Shown piece after piece: positions 8,106 to 17,936 of a stretch of DNA of 64,000 nucleotides (the first letter of the stretch is position 1; each line of letters starts with the position of its first letter). Source of the DNA: Propioniciclava tarda (GTDB lineage Bacteria > Actinomycetota > Actinomycetes > Propionibacteriales > Propionibacteriaceae); contig NZ_FXTL01000003.1 in the NCBI RefSeq assembly GCF_900182665.1, forward strand, positions 62,001 through 126,000, written 5' to 3'. A program made the position numbers and the translations under genes. The notes below the pieces were generated by a model. That model saw only the letters and a list, made by a program, of their open reading frames with translations. It was not told where the DNA came from and did not search any database.

Positions 8106-8606
8106 TCAGTCCGCCCGGACGATCTCGGACGCCACGAGGCGTCCGTCCTCGATGGTCAGCCACCCGAACGTGCCGAACGGCTGGCGGCGCGGGTCGGTGG
8201 GGGAGCCGGGGTTGAACAGGTGCAGGCCGGTGGGCTCGTCGTAGGCGTCCCACGGGATGTGCGAGTGGCCGTAGATGACGAGCGAGGCGTCCGGGAAGCG
8301 TCGCCGCATGCGCCCGGCGCGGCCGGTGCGATCCCCGGAGTCGTGGATCATCGCGACTGCCAACCCGTCGAGCGTCTCCTCGAACCAGGGCGTAGCGCCC
8401 CAGCGGCGCAGCTCCGGTCCGTCGTTGTTACCGAGCACCGCGCGCACCGGGGCCCACTGCGACAGCCCGTTGAGCACCTCGGGACGGCAGACGTCGCCGG
8501 CATGCAGGATCAAGTCGGGTCCGGACGCCAGCGCGTCCGCCAAACCCGCCGGCGTTCCCCGCCAGCGCGACGGCGCGTGGGTGTCGGAGACGACGAGCAC
8601 CCTCAT
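8106..8606 (-). CDS. YfcE-type metallophosphodiesterase
   Basis: A 166-residue calcineurin-like metallophosphoesterase of the YfcE/MJ0936 type. All metal ligands are visible: VSDTHAPSRW near residue 6, HAGDVCRPE near 39, GNNDGPELR near 60 and YGHSHIPWDA near 113. Family members hydrolyse phosphodiesters in vitro and their physiological substrates are mostly unknown. Length is typical. It lies 10 bp downstream of the patatin gene on the same strand, so both are probably one transcript ending in the repeat cluster. Confidence 0.85.
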   Translation of the reverse strand: MRVLVVSDTHAPSRWRGTPAGLADALASGPDLILHAGDVCRPEVLNGLSQWAPVRAVLGNNDGPELRRWGATPWFEETLDGLAVAMIHDSGDRTGRAGRMRRRFPDASLVIYGHSHIPWDAYDEPTGLHLFNPGSPTDPRRQPFGTFGWLTIEDGRLVASEIVRAD

Positions 8607-8616
8607 CGGGCCACCA

Positions 8617-9570
8617 TCAGTAGCCCGCTCGGTCGAGCGCCTCGAGGGCGCGCTCGCGGCCCAGGGCGATCATCTCGGTCGCGCGGAGGAAGTCGAGAGT
8701 GCCGCACGAGTCCACCGGGACGTGGACCCAGACATCGGGTGGATTGGCGGCGGTCCGGAACCGCGTCACCAGCGCCTGGCTGGCGTTCAGCGACATCGTC
8801 AGCACGTCCAGCGTCTTCAGGTCCCGCGGGAGGTCCTCGAAACCGAGATCGGACGCCGACGCGCCGTCGTCCTCGCGGCGTCCGAGGTGCGTCAGGGGCG
8901 ACAGCTGAGCCGCCGCCACCTCGGCCGCGTGCACCGCGCTGCGCCGCAGGCCACCGAGCCAGCTGGCCGCGGCCGACTCGGACTCGTCGGACGACTCGGC
9001 GACCGGCTGGCCGCCGGTGCCGCGGGCGCCCGGGGCGTTCAGGTCAACCGCGAGGGTGAAGTCGGCGGACCAGGCCGTCACGGCGTCCATCGGGACGGGA
9101 TTCATCAGCCCACCGTCCACCAGAACGCGTCCGTGGAGCTTGACCGGCGTGATCGCGGTCGGGATCGCGATGGACGCCCTGATCGCCGCGGCGACGGGGC
9201 CGTGCTCGAACCAGACCTCGCGCTGGGCGACGAGGTCCGTGGCGACCGCGACGTAGGGGATCGGCAGCTCTTCGATGCGCGCGCCGTCCAGCATGTCGCT
9301 GATCTTGTCCAGCACCCGCTGCGCCCGGACGACGCCCGGCATCCCGATCGCCGGATCCAGCAGCATTAACAGCTCGCGCTGGTTCAGCGCCGTGATCCAC
9401 TCGGTGAACGCGTCCAGTGCGCCGGCCGCCTGGAGCCCGCCGATGAGCGCACCCACGGACGTGCCCGCGATCGCGGAGACCTCGTGCCCCCGCTCATGCA
9501 GCACCTGGAGCACACCGATGTGCGCCCAGCCGCGAGCACCGCCGGATCCCAACGCGAGAGCTACCTTCAT
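8617..9570 (-). CDS. patatin-like phospholipase (RssA/NTE family)
   Basis: A 317-residue patatin-fold lipid acyl hydrolase with a Ser-Asp dyad. LALGSGGARGWAHIGVLQVL at residue 5 forms the oxyanion loop (GGxRG), GTSVGALIGG near residue 40 is the nucleophile elbow (GxSxG) and VDGGLMNPVP near residue 150 carries the catalytic Asp (DGG). It has no signal peptide and is probably cytoplasmic or membrane-associated. RssA-type proteins likely trim phospholipids or esters; substrate unknown. It is divergent from the CNNM/CorC gene across 109 bp. Confidence 0.85.
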   Translation of the reverse strand: MKVALALGSGGARGWAHIGVLQVLHERGHEVSAIAGTSVGALIGGLQAAGALDAFTEWITALNQRELLMLLDPAIGMPGVVRAQRVLDKISDMLDGARIEELPIPYVAVATDLVAQREVWFEHGPVAAAIRASIAIPTAITPVKLHGRVLVDGGLMNPVPMDAVTAWSADFTLAVDLNAPGARGTGGQPVAESSDESESAAASWLGGLRRSAVHAAEVAAAQLSPLTHLGRREDDGASASDLGFEDLPRDLKTLDVLTMSLNASQALVTRFRTAANPPDVWVHVPVDSCGTLDFLRATEMIALGRERALEALDRAGY

Positions 9571-9679
9571 GCCGAAAGCCTAGGACTCCTCACCGCGTCG
9601 TCTGTCCCTGCTGGCGTCAGCGAGCCCGTGGTAGCGTCGATGCGCCCGGGCGACCGACACCGGGCGCCAGGAGTATTCG

Positions 9680-11008
9680 TTGAATCCGATCGTCGCCAAC
9701 GTGCTGCTGATCCTCGCCTTCATCCTGGTTGGCGGAGTGTTCGCAGCAGCGGAGATGGCGCTGGTGTCCCTGCGCGAGTCCCAGGTCAAGGGGCTGGCTG
9801 GCCGGGGCAAGCGCGGGGCCACGGTTGCGGCGCTCGCTGCCAGTCCCAACCGCTTCTTGTCAGCGGTCCAAATCGGCGTGACATTGTCGGGCTTCCTGTC
9901 GGCCGCGTTCGGTGGCGCGACCTTGGCTGAGGACTTGACCCCGGTCCTGGTTGCCTTGGGCCTGCCAGCCGACGTCGCTTCTCCGGTGTCCCTGGTTTTG
10001 ATCACATTGGCGATCTCGTATTTCTCCATCGTGCTGGGCGAACTAGCTTCCAAACGGCTCGCGATGCAGCGGGCCGAGTCGTTCGCCATGGCACTGGCTC
10101 CCATGGTCAGCGTCATCGCCAGGGTGGCCCGTCCGGTGATCTGGTTTCTGGGTGTTTCGACGGACGTGGTGGTGCGCATCCTGGGGGGTGACCCGAAAGC
10201 CTCCCGCGAGGAGGTGACCGACGCGGAACTGCGCCAGTTGGTCAGCACGTCCGCGACCCTGGGTGCCGAAGAGCGGCAGATCGTCGACGAGGTCTTCTCC
10301 GCGGGCGACAAGAGCCTCCGCGAGGTCATGCTGCCGCGCACCGAGGTCGACTTCCTGGACGCCGACCTGCCGGCGTACCGCGCGATCCGCGACCTGGCGG
10401 GCAAGTCGCACAGCCGCTACCCGGTGGTCGGGCGCGACGTCGACGATGTGGTGGGCTTTCTGCACATCCGCGACCTGTTCGACCTGGATCCGGCCGAGCG
10501 TCAGGCGCCCATCGGCCAGCTGGTGCGTCCGATCGACTCGCTGCCGCAGACGGTGCGCCTCCTGCGAGCCATGACGCTGATGCGCTCGACGAACTCGCAC
10601 ATGGTGATCGTGACCGACGAGTACGGCGGTACGGCCGGCATCGTCACGCTCGAGGACCTGGTCGAGGAGCTGGTCGGCGACATCACCGACGAATTCGACG
10701 CTGTCGACGAGGAGCGCCCCACGACGTCCGCGGTGAGCGGCGAGATCGACGGGCTCACCACCCTCGAAGAGTTCGCCGAGGAGTTCGGCGCCCTGCTGCC
10801 GGAAGGCCCCTACGACACCGTCGCGGGCTTCGTCATGGCCCAGCTCGGACGCCTCCCGTCCGTCGGCGACAGCATCTCCGAAGACCTGCCGGACGCCGCC
10901 GCGAGCGACGGCGTCCAGGCGTTCAAGCTCACCGTCACCGAGTTGGACGGGCGCCGGGCCGCGCGCATCACGGTCGCGCGCGGAACTGCCGCGGAGGCGT
11001 CCGGCTAG
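9680..11008 (+). CDS. CNNM/CorC-type transporter or hemolysin-family protein (DUF21-CBS-CorC_HlyC)
   Basis: A 442-residue membrane protein with a DUF21 domain (residues ~1-190; FVLVGG-type first helix, FAAAEMALVSLRESQ, SAVQIGVTLSGFLSAAFGG), a CBS pair (~205-330; SRYPVVGRDVDDVVGFLHIR, VTDEYGGTAGIVTLEDLVEE) and a C-terminal CorC_HlyC domain. Relatives export Mg2+ or Co2+ or take part in divalent-cation resistance, with CBS domains sensing nucleotides; the old name hemolysin is misleading. The TTG start at 9680 is preceded by CAGGAG 6 nt upstream, the best start in the region. TAGCGT at 9633-9638 is a likely -10 box. Confidence 0.85.
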   Translation: MNPIVANVLLILAFILVGGVFAAAEMALVSLRESQVKGLAGRGKRGATVAALAASPNRFLSAVQIGVTLSGFLSAAFGGATLAEDLTPVLVALGLPADVASPVSLVLITLAISYFSIVLGELASKRLAMQRAESFAMALAPMVSVIARVARPVIWFLGVSTDVVVRILGGDPKASREEVTDAELRQLVSTSATLGAEERQIVDEVFSAGDKSLREVMLPRTEVDFLDADLPAYRAIRDLAGKSHSRYPVVGRDVDDVVGFLHIRDLFDLDPAERQAPIGQLVRPIDSLPQTVRLLRAMTLMRSTNSHMVIVTDEYGGTAGIVTLEDLVEELVGDITDEFDAVDEERPTTSAVSGEIDGLTTLEEFAEEFGALLPEGPYDTVAGFVMAQLGRLPSVGDSISEDLPDAAASDGVQAFKLTVTELDGRRAARITVARGTAAEASG

Positions 11009-11014
11009 TAAGGT
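11009..11014 (+). promoter_or_regulatory. candidate -10 box TAAGGT for the APH-fold kinase gene
   Basis: TAAGGT directly follows the CNNM/CorC stop and would start a transcript near 11021, giving a ~30-nt leader that contains the GAGGAG ribosome site at 11041-11046. Confidence 0.4.
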
Positions 11015-11051
11015 GACGTCGCATTCCGCGAACGGGCCTTGAGGAGCCACC

Positions 11052-12272
11052 ATCACCAGCATTGTCGACGACGGATCGAACCTGCTGGCGTCGGACGCCG
11101 TGGGCGCGGTCTTGGCCGCTGCCGTCGACCACGCCGGGGGCGCGCTTGTCTCGTGGGCACTTGACCACATCGACACGAACCCTGGTCATTCGACGACGGC
11201 CACGTACGCCGCTGAGGTCGACTGGCCCTATGGACGCCGTGAGGAATTCCTCGGTGTCTCGGCACGCGCCGCTGGCGTGACGGCGTCCGACGAGCGGGCG
11301 CAGATCTTCGGCGACGGCGACCGCGAGGTGGCCGTGTGGATCTACCCCGACGACCCGGACCTGCCCGGCCTGCGCCGCGCGGCGTATCCGGAATCCGTGG
11401 CCCGGCTGCTCAACGAGTACTCGGTCACCGCCCAGCGGGCGCACGCGTCCGAGCTGGACCTGGAGATGATCGGCTACCGGCCACGGCGGCGGGCGGTGCT
11501 GCGGGTTTCCGTCGGCCATCCGCCCGAGACGTTCTTCATCAAGGTGCTGCGGGAGCAGCTGTTCCGCGCCGTCAGCGCCCGCCACCGGCTGCTGTTGGAC
11601 GCCCGCGTGCCAGCCCCCGAGATCGCGGCGGCCACCCCGGATCACCTGCTGGTCCTGCGGCAGCTGCCGGGGCGTCCGCTGGCGAACGCCGTCTTCGACG
11701 ACGTGGCCCCCTGCACCGCCGAGCAGCTGGTCGGCCTGCTGGACTCCTTCCCGGCGTCGGTCGCCAAACTCGAGCGACGGGCCCCGTGGGCGGACGCCGT
11801 GGGTCACTACGCCGAGATGGTGGCTGCCTCGCTCCCTGCCCTCGCCCCGAGGATGACATGGCTGACGCGCGAGATCGGCGACGGGCTGGCGTCCTATCCG
11901 CCCGGGGACGAGCCGACGCACGGTGACTTCCACGAGGGGCAGATCCACGTGGCCCGAGGACGGATCTGTGGCGTCCTCGACATCGACACGATCGGTCCCG
12001 GGCGGCGCGCCGACGACCTCGCGTGCCTGATCGCGCACCTGTCGACCATCCAGCACATGACGGCCAGCCAGGCCGAGCGGGTGCACACGCTCATCCGCGA
12101 GTGGGTGCCGGTCTTCGATCGCCGCGTGGACCCCATCGAGCTGCGGCTCCGAGCCGCCGCGGTCGTGATCTCGCTGGCCACCGGCCCCTACCGCGGCCAG
12201 GAGCCGGGCTGGGAGGGCGAGACCCGGCGCATGATCGACTCGGCCGAAGCGCTGGTCCGCCAAGTTCGCTGA
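11052..12272 (+). CDS. APH-fold phosphotransferase, apparent ATC start
   Basis: A kinase-like protein of the aminoglycoside phosphotransferase/maltokinase/choline kinase fold, about 406 residues. PTHGDFHEGQIHV is the catalytic loop (HGDxHxxQ) and GVLDIDTIGPGRRADDLACL the metal-binding DxD segment; ELDLEMIGYRPRRRAVLRV and the PETFFIKVLREQLFR lysine resemble the ATP lobe. Phospho-acceptor unknown. The frame opens after a TGA at 11040-11042 and has no ATG, GTG or TTG before the GTG at 11100. A strong GAGGAG at 11041-11046 lies 5 nt before ATC 11052, and the intervening codons read as ordinary protein (DDGSNLLASDAVGAVL), so I place the start at ATC. The conservative alternative is 11100. Confidence 0.7.
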   Translation: MTSIVDDGSNLLASDAVGAVLAAAVDHAGGALVSWALDHIDTNPGHSTTATYAAEVDWPYGRREEFLGVSARAAGVTASDERAQIFGDGDREVAVWIYPDDPDLPGLRRAAYPESVARLLNEYSVTAQRAHASELDLEMIGYRPRRRAVLRVSVGHPPETFFIKVLREQLFRAVSARHRLLLDARVPAPEIAAATPDHLLVLRQLPGRPLANAVFDDVAPCTAEQLVGLLDSFPASVAKLERRAPWADAVGHYAEMVAASLPALAPRMTWLTREIGDGLASYPPGDEPTHGDFHEGQIHVARGRICGVLDIDTIGPGRRADDLACLIAHLSTIQHMTASQAERVHTLIREWVPVFDRRVDPIELRLRAAAVVISLATGPYRGQEPGWEGETRRMIDSAEALVRQVR

Positions 12273-12308
12273 TTTGGTACGCGTCGGGCCGGCACGGTCG
12301 CCCGGCGA

Positions 12309-12314
12309 TAGGGT
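12309..12314 (+). promoter_or_regulatory. -10 box TAGGGT, leaderless promoter of mutA-mutB-meaB
   Basis: TAGGGT ends 7 nt before the mutA ATG at 12322. There is no leader long enough for a cobalamin riboswitch. Confidence 0.5.
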
Positions 12315-12321
12315 GAGACGC

Positions 12322-14169
12322 ATGACGGAACAAGCGCTGAAGCTTGCCGGCGACTTCGCGGCACCCACCCAGGAGCAGTGGGAGAAAGAGGTCCTGAAGG
12401 TCCTCAACCGCAGGCGTCCGGAAGGCACCGAACTCACCATCGATCAGGCGCTGGGGCGCCTGCGCTCGACCTCGGTCGACGGTTTGACGATCGAGCCCCT
12501 GTACACCGCGTCCGACGCCCCCGCGCCGCTCGGCTACCCGGGCGTGATGCCCTTCACCCGCGGCACCAAGGCGCGGCTGGGTTCCGGCTGGCTGGTCCGG
12601 GCGCTGCACGAGGACGGCGACGTCCGGGCGACGAACGCCGCCGTGCTGGACGACTTGTCCAACGGGGCCGGCTCGGTCTGGCTGCGGGTCGGGTCGGACG
12701 CCGTGGCGCCCGCCGATCTCGCGGCGGCCCTCGCCGGCGTGAAGCCCGAGATGTGCTGCATCGCGGTCTCGGGTGTGGAGGATCAGCAGGCCGGGGCGGA
12801 CGCCCTCGCCGCGTTCTTCCGCGCGTCCGGGAAAGCGTCCGAGTGCTCAGGCAACCTGGGCATCGACCCGCTCGCGGTGGCCGCGCTGACCGGAACCCCG
12901 GCGAACCTGGGCGGCCTGGTCAAGGCCGTCACGACCGCCAAGGAGTTCGGCGACGTTCGCGGCCTCACGGTCGACGTGCTCGTCTACGACAACGCGGGGG
13001 CCGGCGACGTCGAGGTCCTGGCGTACGCGATCGCGTCCGGTCTGGAGTACGTGCGGGCGTTGGACGCCGGCGGCGTCAGCCCGTCGGTGGCCTTCTCGCA
13101 GATCACCTTCCGGGTCCCGGCAAACGCCGACCAGTTCACGACCATCGCCCGCCTGCGCGCGCTGCGCCGGCTGTGGGCACGCGTGGGCGAGGTGCTCGGG
13201 GTGCCCGACGCCGAGCGCGGCGGGGTCCAGCACGCCGTCACCTCGTGGCGCATGGTCACCCGCGACGACGCCTACGTGAACCTGCTGCGCGGCACGATCG
13301 CCACGTTCGCGGCGGCCGTCGGCGGCGCCGAGATCATCACGACGCTGCCGTTCGACACGGCCCACGGCCTGCCGAGCGAGCTCGGCCGTCGCATGGCGCG
13401 CAACACGCAGCTCGTGGCCATGGAGGAGTCCAACGTCGGTCGCGTGGCTGATCCGGCGGGTGGCTCCTGGTTTGTGGAGTCGCTGACCGATCAGCTGGCC
13501 ACGAAGGCGTGGGCGCTCTTCCAGCAGCTCGAGGCCGCGGGCGGCATGGCCAAGGCGCTCGCCGACGGCCTGGTGGCGTCCCAGATCGCCGCGGTGAACG
13601 ACGCCCGGGCCAAGGCCCTGGCGACCCGCAAGCAGCCCATCACGGGGGTGTCGATGTTCCCCCAGGCCGTCGAGCCGACGGTGGACGCCAAGCCGCGTCC
13701 GGCCGCCGTGGTCCGCGGTGGCCTGCAACCCAAGCGCGACGCCGAGGTGTTCGAGTCCCTCCGGGATCGCTCCGCGGCCGCGGGGCGTCCGCCGGTCTTC
13801 CTGGCGTGCCTCGGAGCCCGACGCGACTTCGGCGGACGCGAGCAGTTCGCGTCCAACCTGCTGCTGGTCGGCGGCTTCTCGCATCCGTCCAGCGAGGGCG
13901 GGACGCCGGCCGAGATCGCCGCGCAGGCCGCGGCGTCCGGCGCGAAGGTCGCGATCCTCTGCAGCTCCGCCAAGGTGTACGCCGACCAAGCCATCGCCGT
14001 CGCGACGGCGTTGAAGGAAGCCGGTGTCGACACGGTGTACCTCGCCGGACGCCTCAAGGAGGTCGGTGACGAGGCCGCGTCCGCCGTGATCGACGGCGAG
14101 ATCTTCGACGGCATGGACGTGGTGGCCTTCACCGAGGCGACCCTGGACCGAGTGGAGGCCCACAAGTGA
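12322..14169 (+). CDS. mutA: methylmalonyl-CoA mutase small (beta) subunit
   Basis: The non-catalytic partner of MutB in the B12-dependent heterodimer that interconverts succinyl-CoA and (R)-methylmalonyl-CoA on the route to propionate. The 615-residue product has the TIM-barrel part ([55 protein letters not shown]) and a degenerate cobalamin-binding-like C-terminus beginning near residue 475 ([20 protein letters not shown]), where the DxHxxG cobalt-ligand motif is absent, as in known MutA proteins. The start is the ATG at 12322; an in-frame upstream ATG at 12274 lies before the -10 box. It overlaps mutB by 4 nt (GTGA). Confidence 0.95.
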   Translation: MTEQALKLAGDFAAPTQEQWEKEVLKVLNRRRPEGTELTIDQALGRLRSTSVDGLTIEPLYTASDAPAPLGYPGVMPFTRGTKARLGSGWLVRALHEDGDVRATNAAVLDDLSNGAGSVWLRVGSDAVAPADLAAALAGVKPEMCCIAVSGVEDQQAGADALAAFFRASGKASECSGNLGIDPLAVAALTGTPANLGGLVKAVTTAKEFGDVRGLTVDVLVYDNAGAGDVEVLAYAIASGLEYVRALDAGGVSPSVAFSQITFRVPANADQFTTIARLRALRRLWARVGEVLGVPDAERGGVQHAVTSWRMVTRDDAYVNLLRGTIATFAAAVGGAEIITTLPFDTAHGLPSELGRRMARNTQLVAMEESNVGRVADPAGGSWFVESLTDQLATKAWALFQQLEAAGGMAKALADGLVASQIAAVNDARAKALATRKQPITGVSMFPQAVEPTVDAKPRPAAVVRGGLQPKRDAEVFESLRDRSAAAGRPPVFLACLGARRDFGGREQFASNLLLVGGFSHPSSEGGTPAEIAAQAAASGAKVAILCSSAKVYADQAIAVATALKEAGVDTVYLAGRLKEVGDEAASAVIDGEIFDGMDVVAFTEATLDRVEAHK

Positions 14170-16355
14170 GCACTTTCCCGAGCTTCGAAACCGTCGAGCT
14201 GGGCGCGGCGGAGGTTCCCGCGGACGCGTCGTCCCGCTTCGAGCAGGTCCGCGACAGCCTGCCCACGGTCAGCGCCGGGTGGCAGACGCCGGAGCACATC
14301 CTGGTGCCGCCGCTGTACGACGACTCCGCGTACGAGGGCCTCGACTTCCTGGCCACCTACCCGGGTCTGCCGCCGTTCCTGCGCGGGCCGTACTCGACGA
14401 TGTACGTGAACCAGCCCTGGACGGTCAGGCAGTACGCCGGCTTCTCCACGGCCGAGGAGTCGAACGCCTTCTACCGCCGCAACCTGGCGGCGGGCCAGAA
14501 GGGCCTGTCGGTCGCCTTCGACCTCGCGACCCACCGCGGCTACGACTCCGACCACCCGCGCGTCGTCGGCGACGTCGGCATGGCAGGCGTGGCCATCGAC
14601 TCCATCCTCGACATGCGGCAGCTCTTCGACGGCATCCCGCTCGACCAGATGTCGGTCTCGATGACGATGAACGGCGCCGTGCTGCCGATCCTGGCGCTCT
14701 ACGTGGTGGCCGCGGAGGAGCAGGGCGTCACGCCCGATCAGCTGGCCGGAACGATTCAGAACGACATTCTGAAGGAGTTCATGGTCCGCAACACCTACAT
14801 CTATCCGCCGACCCCGAGCATGCGGATCATCTCCGACATCTTCGCGTTCACGTCCGCGAACATGCCGAAGTTCAACTCGATCTCGATCTCCGGCTACCAC
14901 ATGCAGGAGGCCGGGGCGACGGCCGACATCGAGATGGCGTACACGCTGGCCGACGGGGTGGAGTACATCCGCGCCGGTCAGAAGGTCGGACTCGACGTGG
15001 ACGCCTTCGCGCCGCGCCTGAGCTTCTTCTGGGCCATCGGCATGAACTTCTTCATGGAGGTCGCCAAGATGCGCGCCGCCCGCATGCTGTGGGCGAAGCT
15101 CGTGAAGGACTCGGGCGCCAAGAACGCCAAGTCGATGTCGCTGCGCACGCACTCGCAGACGTCCGGGTGGTCGCTGACCGCCCAGGACGTCTACAACAAC
15201 GTGATGCGAACCTGCCTGGAGGCCATGGCGTCCACGCAGGGCCACACGCAGTCGCTGCACACCAACGCGCTCGACGAGGCCATCGCGCTGCCGACCGACT
15301 TCTCGGCCCGCATCGCCCGCAACACTCAGCTGTTCATCCAGCAGGAGTCGGGCACGTGCGCTTCCGTCGACCCGTGGGCCGGCTCCGCGTACGTCGAGAA
15401 GCTGACGAACGACCTGGCCAACGCGGCCTGGAAGCTCATCGAGGAGGTCGAAGCCGCCGGCGGCATGGCCAAGGCGATCGAGGCCGGCATCCCCAAGATG
15501 CGCATCGAGGAGGCCGCCGCCCGGACCCAAGCCCGCATCGACTCCGGACGCCAGCCGCTCGTCGGCGTCAACTGCTACCTCGTGGAGAACGACGTCAAGC
15601 CTGAGGTGCTCAAGGTCGACAACAACTCCGTCCGCGACACCCAGATCGCCAAGTTGGCGCGGCTGCGCGCCGAGCGCGATCCGGACGCCGTGGCGGCCGC
15701 GCTGGCGAAGCTCACGTGGGCGGCCGAGAACGCCGATCCGACCGATCCCGAGCGGAACCTGCTCAAGCTGAGCATCGACGCTGCCCGCGCCAAGGCGACG
15801 GTCGGCGAGATCAGCGACGCGCTGGAGAAGGTGTTTGGGCGCTACACCGCGCAGATCCGTACGATCTCCGGCGTGTACAGCGCAGAGGCGGGGGAGACCT
15901 CGGCCGTGGCCAAGGCCCGGTCCCTGGTCGCCGACTTCGAGAAGGCCGAGGGACGCCGTCCGCGCATCTTGGTCGCCAAGATGGGCCAGGACGGCCACGA
16001 CCGCGGTCAGAAGGTCATCGCGACGGCGTACGCCGACCTCGGCATGGACGTGGATGTCGGCCCGCTGTTCAGCACGCCCGAGGAGGTCGCCCGCCAGGCG
16101 ATCGAGGCCGACGTGCACGTGGTCGGCGTCTCGTCGCTGGCGGCCGGACACCTCACCCTGGTGCCTGCGCTCCGTAAGGAGCTGGACGCCCAGGGCGCGA
16201 ACGACATGATGATCGTGGTCGGCGGCGTCATCCCCGAGCAGGATTTCGACGAGCTCCGCGCCGCCGGGGCCGACGCGATCTACCCGCCCGGCACGGTGAT
16301 CCCCGAGGCTGCGATCGACATGCTCACCAAGTTGGTGGCGAAGGCGACCGCGTGA
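14166..16355 (+). CDS. mutB: methylmalonyl-CoA mutase large (alpha) subunit
   Basis: The catalytic, adenosylcobalamin-binding subunit that rearranges succinyl-CoA to methylmalonyl-CoA. The 729 residues match the Propionibacterium enzyme almost end to end. The substrate-binding barrel includes [20 protein letters not shown] near residue 80, [38 protein letters not shown] and [20 protein letters not shown]. The B12 domain has [20 protein letters not shown] (DxHxxG, cobalt-ligating histidine, near residue 611) and [23 protein letters not shown] start overlapping the mutA stop. mutB and the following meaB also overlap, giving equimolar, coupled synthesis. Confidence 0.98.
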   Translation: MSTFPSFETVELGAAEVPADASSRFEQVRDSLPTVSAGWQTPEHILVPPLYDDSAYEGLDFLATYPGLPPFLRGPYSTMYVNQPWTVRQYAGFSTAEESNAFYRRNLAAGQKGLSVAFDLATHRGYDSDHPRVVGDVGMAGVAIDSILDMRQLFDGIPLDQMSVSMTMNGAVLPILALYVVAAEEQGVTPDQLAGTIQNDILKEFMVRNTYIYPPTPSMRIISDIFAFTSANMPKFNSISISGYHMQEAGATADIEMAYTLADGVEYIRAGQKVGLDVDAFAPRLSFFWAIGMNFFMEVAKMRAARMLWAKLVKDSGAKNAKSMSLRTHSQTSGWSLTAQDVYNNVMRTCLEAMASTQGHTQSLHTNALDEAIALPTDFSARIARNTQLFIQQESGTCASVDPWAGSAYVEKLTNDLANAAWKLIEEVEAAGGMAKAIEAGIPKMRIEEAAARTQARIDSGRQPLVGVNCYLVENDVKPEVLKVDNNSVRDTQIAKLARLRAERDPDAVAAALAKLTWAAENADPTDPERNLLKLSIDAARAKATVGEISDALEKVFGRYTAQIRTISGVYSAEAGETSAVAKARSLVADFEKAEGRRPRILVAKMGQDGHDRGQKVIATAYADLGMDVDVGPLFSTPEEVARQAIEADVHVVGVSSLAAGHLTLVPALRKELDAQGANDMMIVVGGVIPEQDFDELRAAGADAIYPPGTVIPEAAIDMLTKLVAKATA

Positions 16356-17377
16356 GGAAGTCCCCGACGGTCGAGGAGTTGGCGGCGGGAGTCCTCGCCA
16401 ACTCCCGGCCGCTGGTCGCAAAGGCCATCACCCTGGTCGAGTCGTCGCGTCCGGTCGATCGTGATCGCGCTCGCCAGCTCTTGACGGCCCTGAGTGACCA
16501 CACCGGACGCGCCGTGCGGGTCGGCATCTCGGGGGTGCCCGGCGCTGGCAAGTCGACGTTCATCGACGCGATGGGACGCCGCCTCGTCGACCGCGGCCAC
16601 AAGGTCGCGGTGCTGGCGGTCGACCCGTCGTCGACGCGCACGGGTGGCTCGATTCTGGGCGATCGCACCCGGATGGGCGAGCTAGCCTCCGAGCAGAACG
16701 TGTTCATCCGTCCGTCGCCGTCGGCGGGTCACCTGGGCGGCGTGGCGCGGGCGACCCGCGAGTCGATGCTCGTGCTGGAGGCGGCCGGCTACGACGTCGT
16801 GCTGGTCGAGACGGTGGGCGTGGGCCAGTCCGAGGTCGCGGTAGCCGACATGGTCGACACGTTCCTGCTGATCACGCTCGCTCGGGCCGGCGATCAACTG
16901 CAGGGCATCAAACGCGGGATTCTGGAGCTGGCCGACGTCATCACGGTCAACAAGGCCGACGGCGATCACGAGGCCGAGGCTCGCGTGGCGGCGCGCGACC
17001 TGGCGTCCGCGATGCGGCTGATGATCTCGGACCCCGCCGCGCGGCGTCCGCCGGTGTTGACGTCTTCGTCATACACGGGCATGGGGCTCGACGACGTCTG
17101 GGCCGCCATCCTGGAGCATCGGGTCTACGTCGAGGATCACGGGGGCCTGGCCGCCCGCCGCAACGCCCAGCAGCTCGAGTGGCTGTGGTCGCTCGTGGAG
17201 GACGGCGTGCTGGACGGCGTCCGACGCTCGGAGCGGGTCATGGCGATCCGGGGCGAGCTGGAGGCCAAGGTGGGGCACGGCGAACTCAGCGCGCTGGAGG
17301 CGTCCGAGGAACTGCTACAGGCGTTCGTCCAGGACGTTCCCCAGCTCTGGCCAATGGGGCGCTCAGACGAGGCCTGA
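16352..17377 (+). CDS. meaB: methylmalonyl-CoA mutase-associated G-protein chaperone
   Basis: MeaB (ArgK/MMAA family) is a SIMIBI GTPase that protects the mutase from inactivation and gates adenosylcobalamin loading. The 341-residue product has the P-loop [18 protein letters not shown] near residue 60, [19 protein letters not shown], the switch segment [19 protein letters not shown] and the base-specificity motif NKADGD. The GTG start overlaps the mutB stop (GTGA), placing it third in the mutase operon. Its length and the C-terminal dimerisation arm are typical. The next gene remnant follows after 59 bp. Confidence 0.95.
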   Translation: MRKSPTVEELAAGVLANSRPLVAKAITLVESSRPVDRDRARQLLTALSDHTGRAVRVGISGVPGAGKSTFIDAMGRRLVDRGHKVAVLAVDPSSTRTGGSILGDRTRMGELASEQNVFIRPSPSAGHLGGVARATRESMLVLEAAGYDVVLVETVGVGQSEVAVADMVDTFLLITLARAGDQLQGIKRGILELADVITVNKADGDHEAEARVAARDLASAMRLMISDPAARRPPVLTSSSYTGMGLDDVWAAILEHRVYVEDHGGLAARRNAQQLEWLWSLVEDGVLDGVRRSERVMAIRGELEAKVGHGELSALEASEELLQAFVQDVPQLWPMGRSDEA

Positions 17378-17436
17378 GCCTCATGGCCGAGTCCTGATCT
17401 GACCGCCATGGTTCGGGCTTCGACGCTTGTCAGGAC

Positions 17437-17885
17437 GTGGTTCAGGTGCTGCTCGCCGGTTGGTGGGGGCTCGTCGCCGGGCTCGCCCTCCTGCTCGGGG
17501 CGGTGCTGGGGCTGTACGCCCGGGCCAGCGTCCGGACCATCGGGCTCGTCATGGGCTTCGGCGCCGGCGTCCTGATGAGCGCGGTGGCGTTCGAGCTGAC
17601 GTTGGAGTCGTTCGAGGGCGCTGGCCATCTCGCGACGATCACGGGCCTCGCGGCCGGTGCGCTGACGTTCTTCGTCGGCGACTGGCTGATCGACGCCTGG
17701 GGCGGTCATCGCCGCAAGAGCCCCACGATGCAGACGCACGCGTCCGCCGGGGGAGCGTCGGCGCTCGTGCTGGGCGCGATGCTCGACGGCATCCCGGAGT
17801 CGGCGGCGGCCTCATGCTCGTGGCCGGCTTCACCGCGGCCTTCGTGCTGAGCCACGCTACCGCCCACCAACCTCGCGTTGGCTAG
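17437..17885 (+). pseudogene. decayed ZIP-family metal transporter (internal deletion plus frame change)
   Basis: The first ~125 codons from GTG 17437 read as a normal ZIP-family permease start: three membrane segments (GWWGLVAGLALLLGAVLGLY, IGLVMGFGAGVLMSAVAFEL, ATITGLAAGALTFFVGDWLI) and GGASALVLGAMLDGIPESAA, the usual end of the first half. At about 17805 the frame changes and the sequence jumps to GGLMLVAGFTAAFVLSHA, which resembles the last membrane helix of the same family. About 100 central residues, including the second metal-binding helix, are missing. I infer a deletion that fused the two ends out of frame. The in-frame product would stop at 17850. Confidence 0.7.
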
Positions 17886-17936
17886 GCTGGGACTTTCACC
17901 GCGTCCCGATCGTGGACGCCCCGGAAAGGACCGGCG

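Noticed and set aside
6738-8606. Anti-phage system built on the ATPase (Gabija/OLD-like)
   Set aside because: The ATPase has no TOPRIM domain, and the neighbours are a glycosyltransferase and a YfcE-type phosphodiesterase on the other strand.
12273-12321. Cobalamin riboswitch in front of the B12-dependent mutase operon
   Set aside because: Only 49 bp separate the genes and the promoter appears leaderless; there is no room for the aptamer.
13491-16421. A very long open frame on the minus strand opposite mutA/mutB (also 24104-26239 and 57041-59590)
   Set aside because: These are antisense shadows of real high-GC genes: the products are Arg/Gly/Asp-rich with no recognisable domain, and the plus-strand genes are certain.
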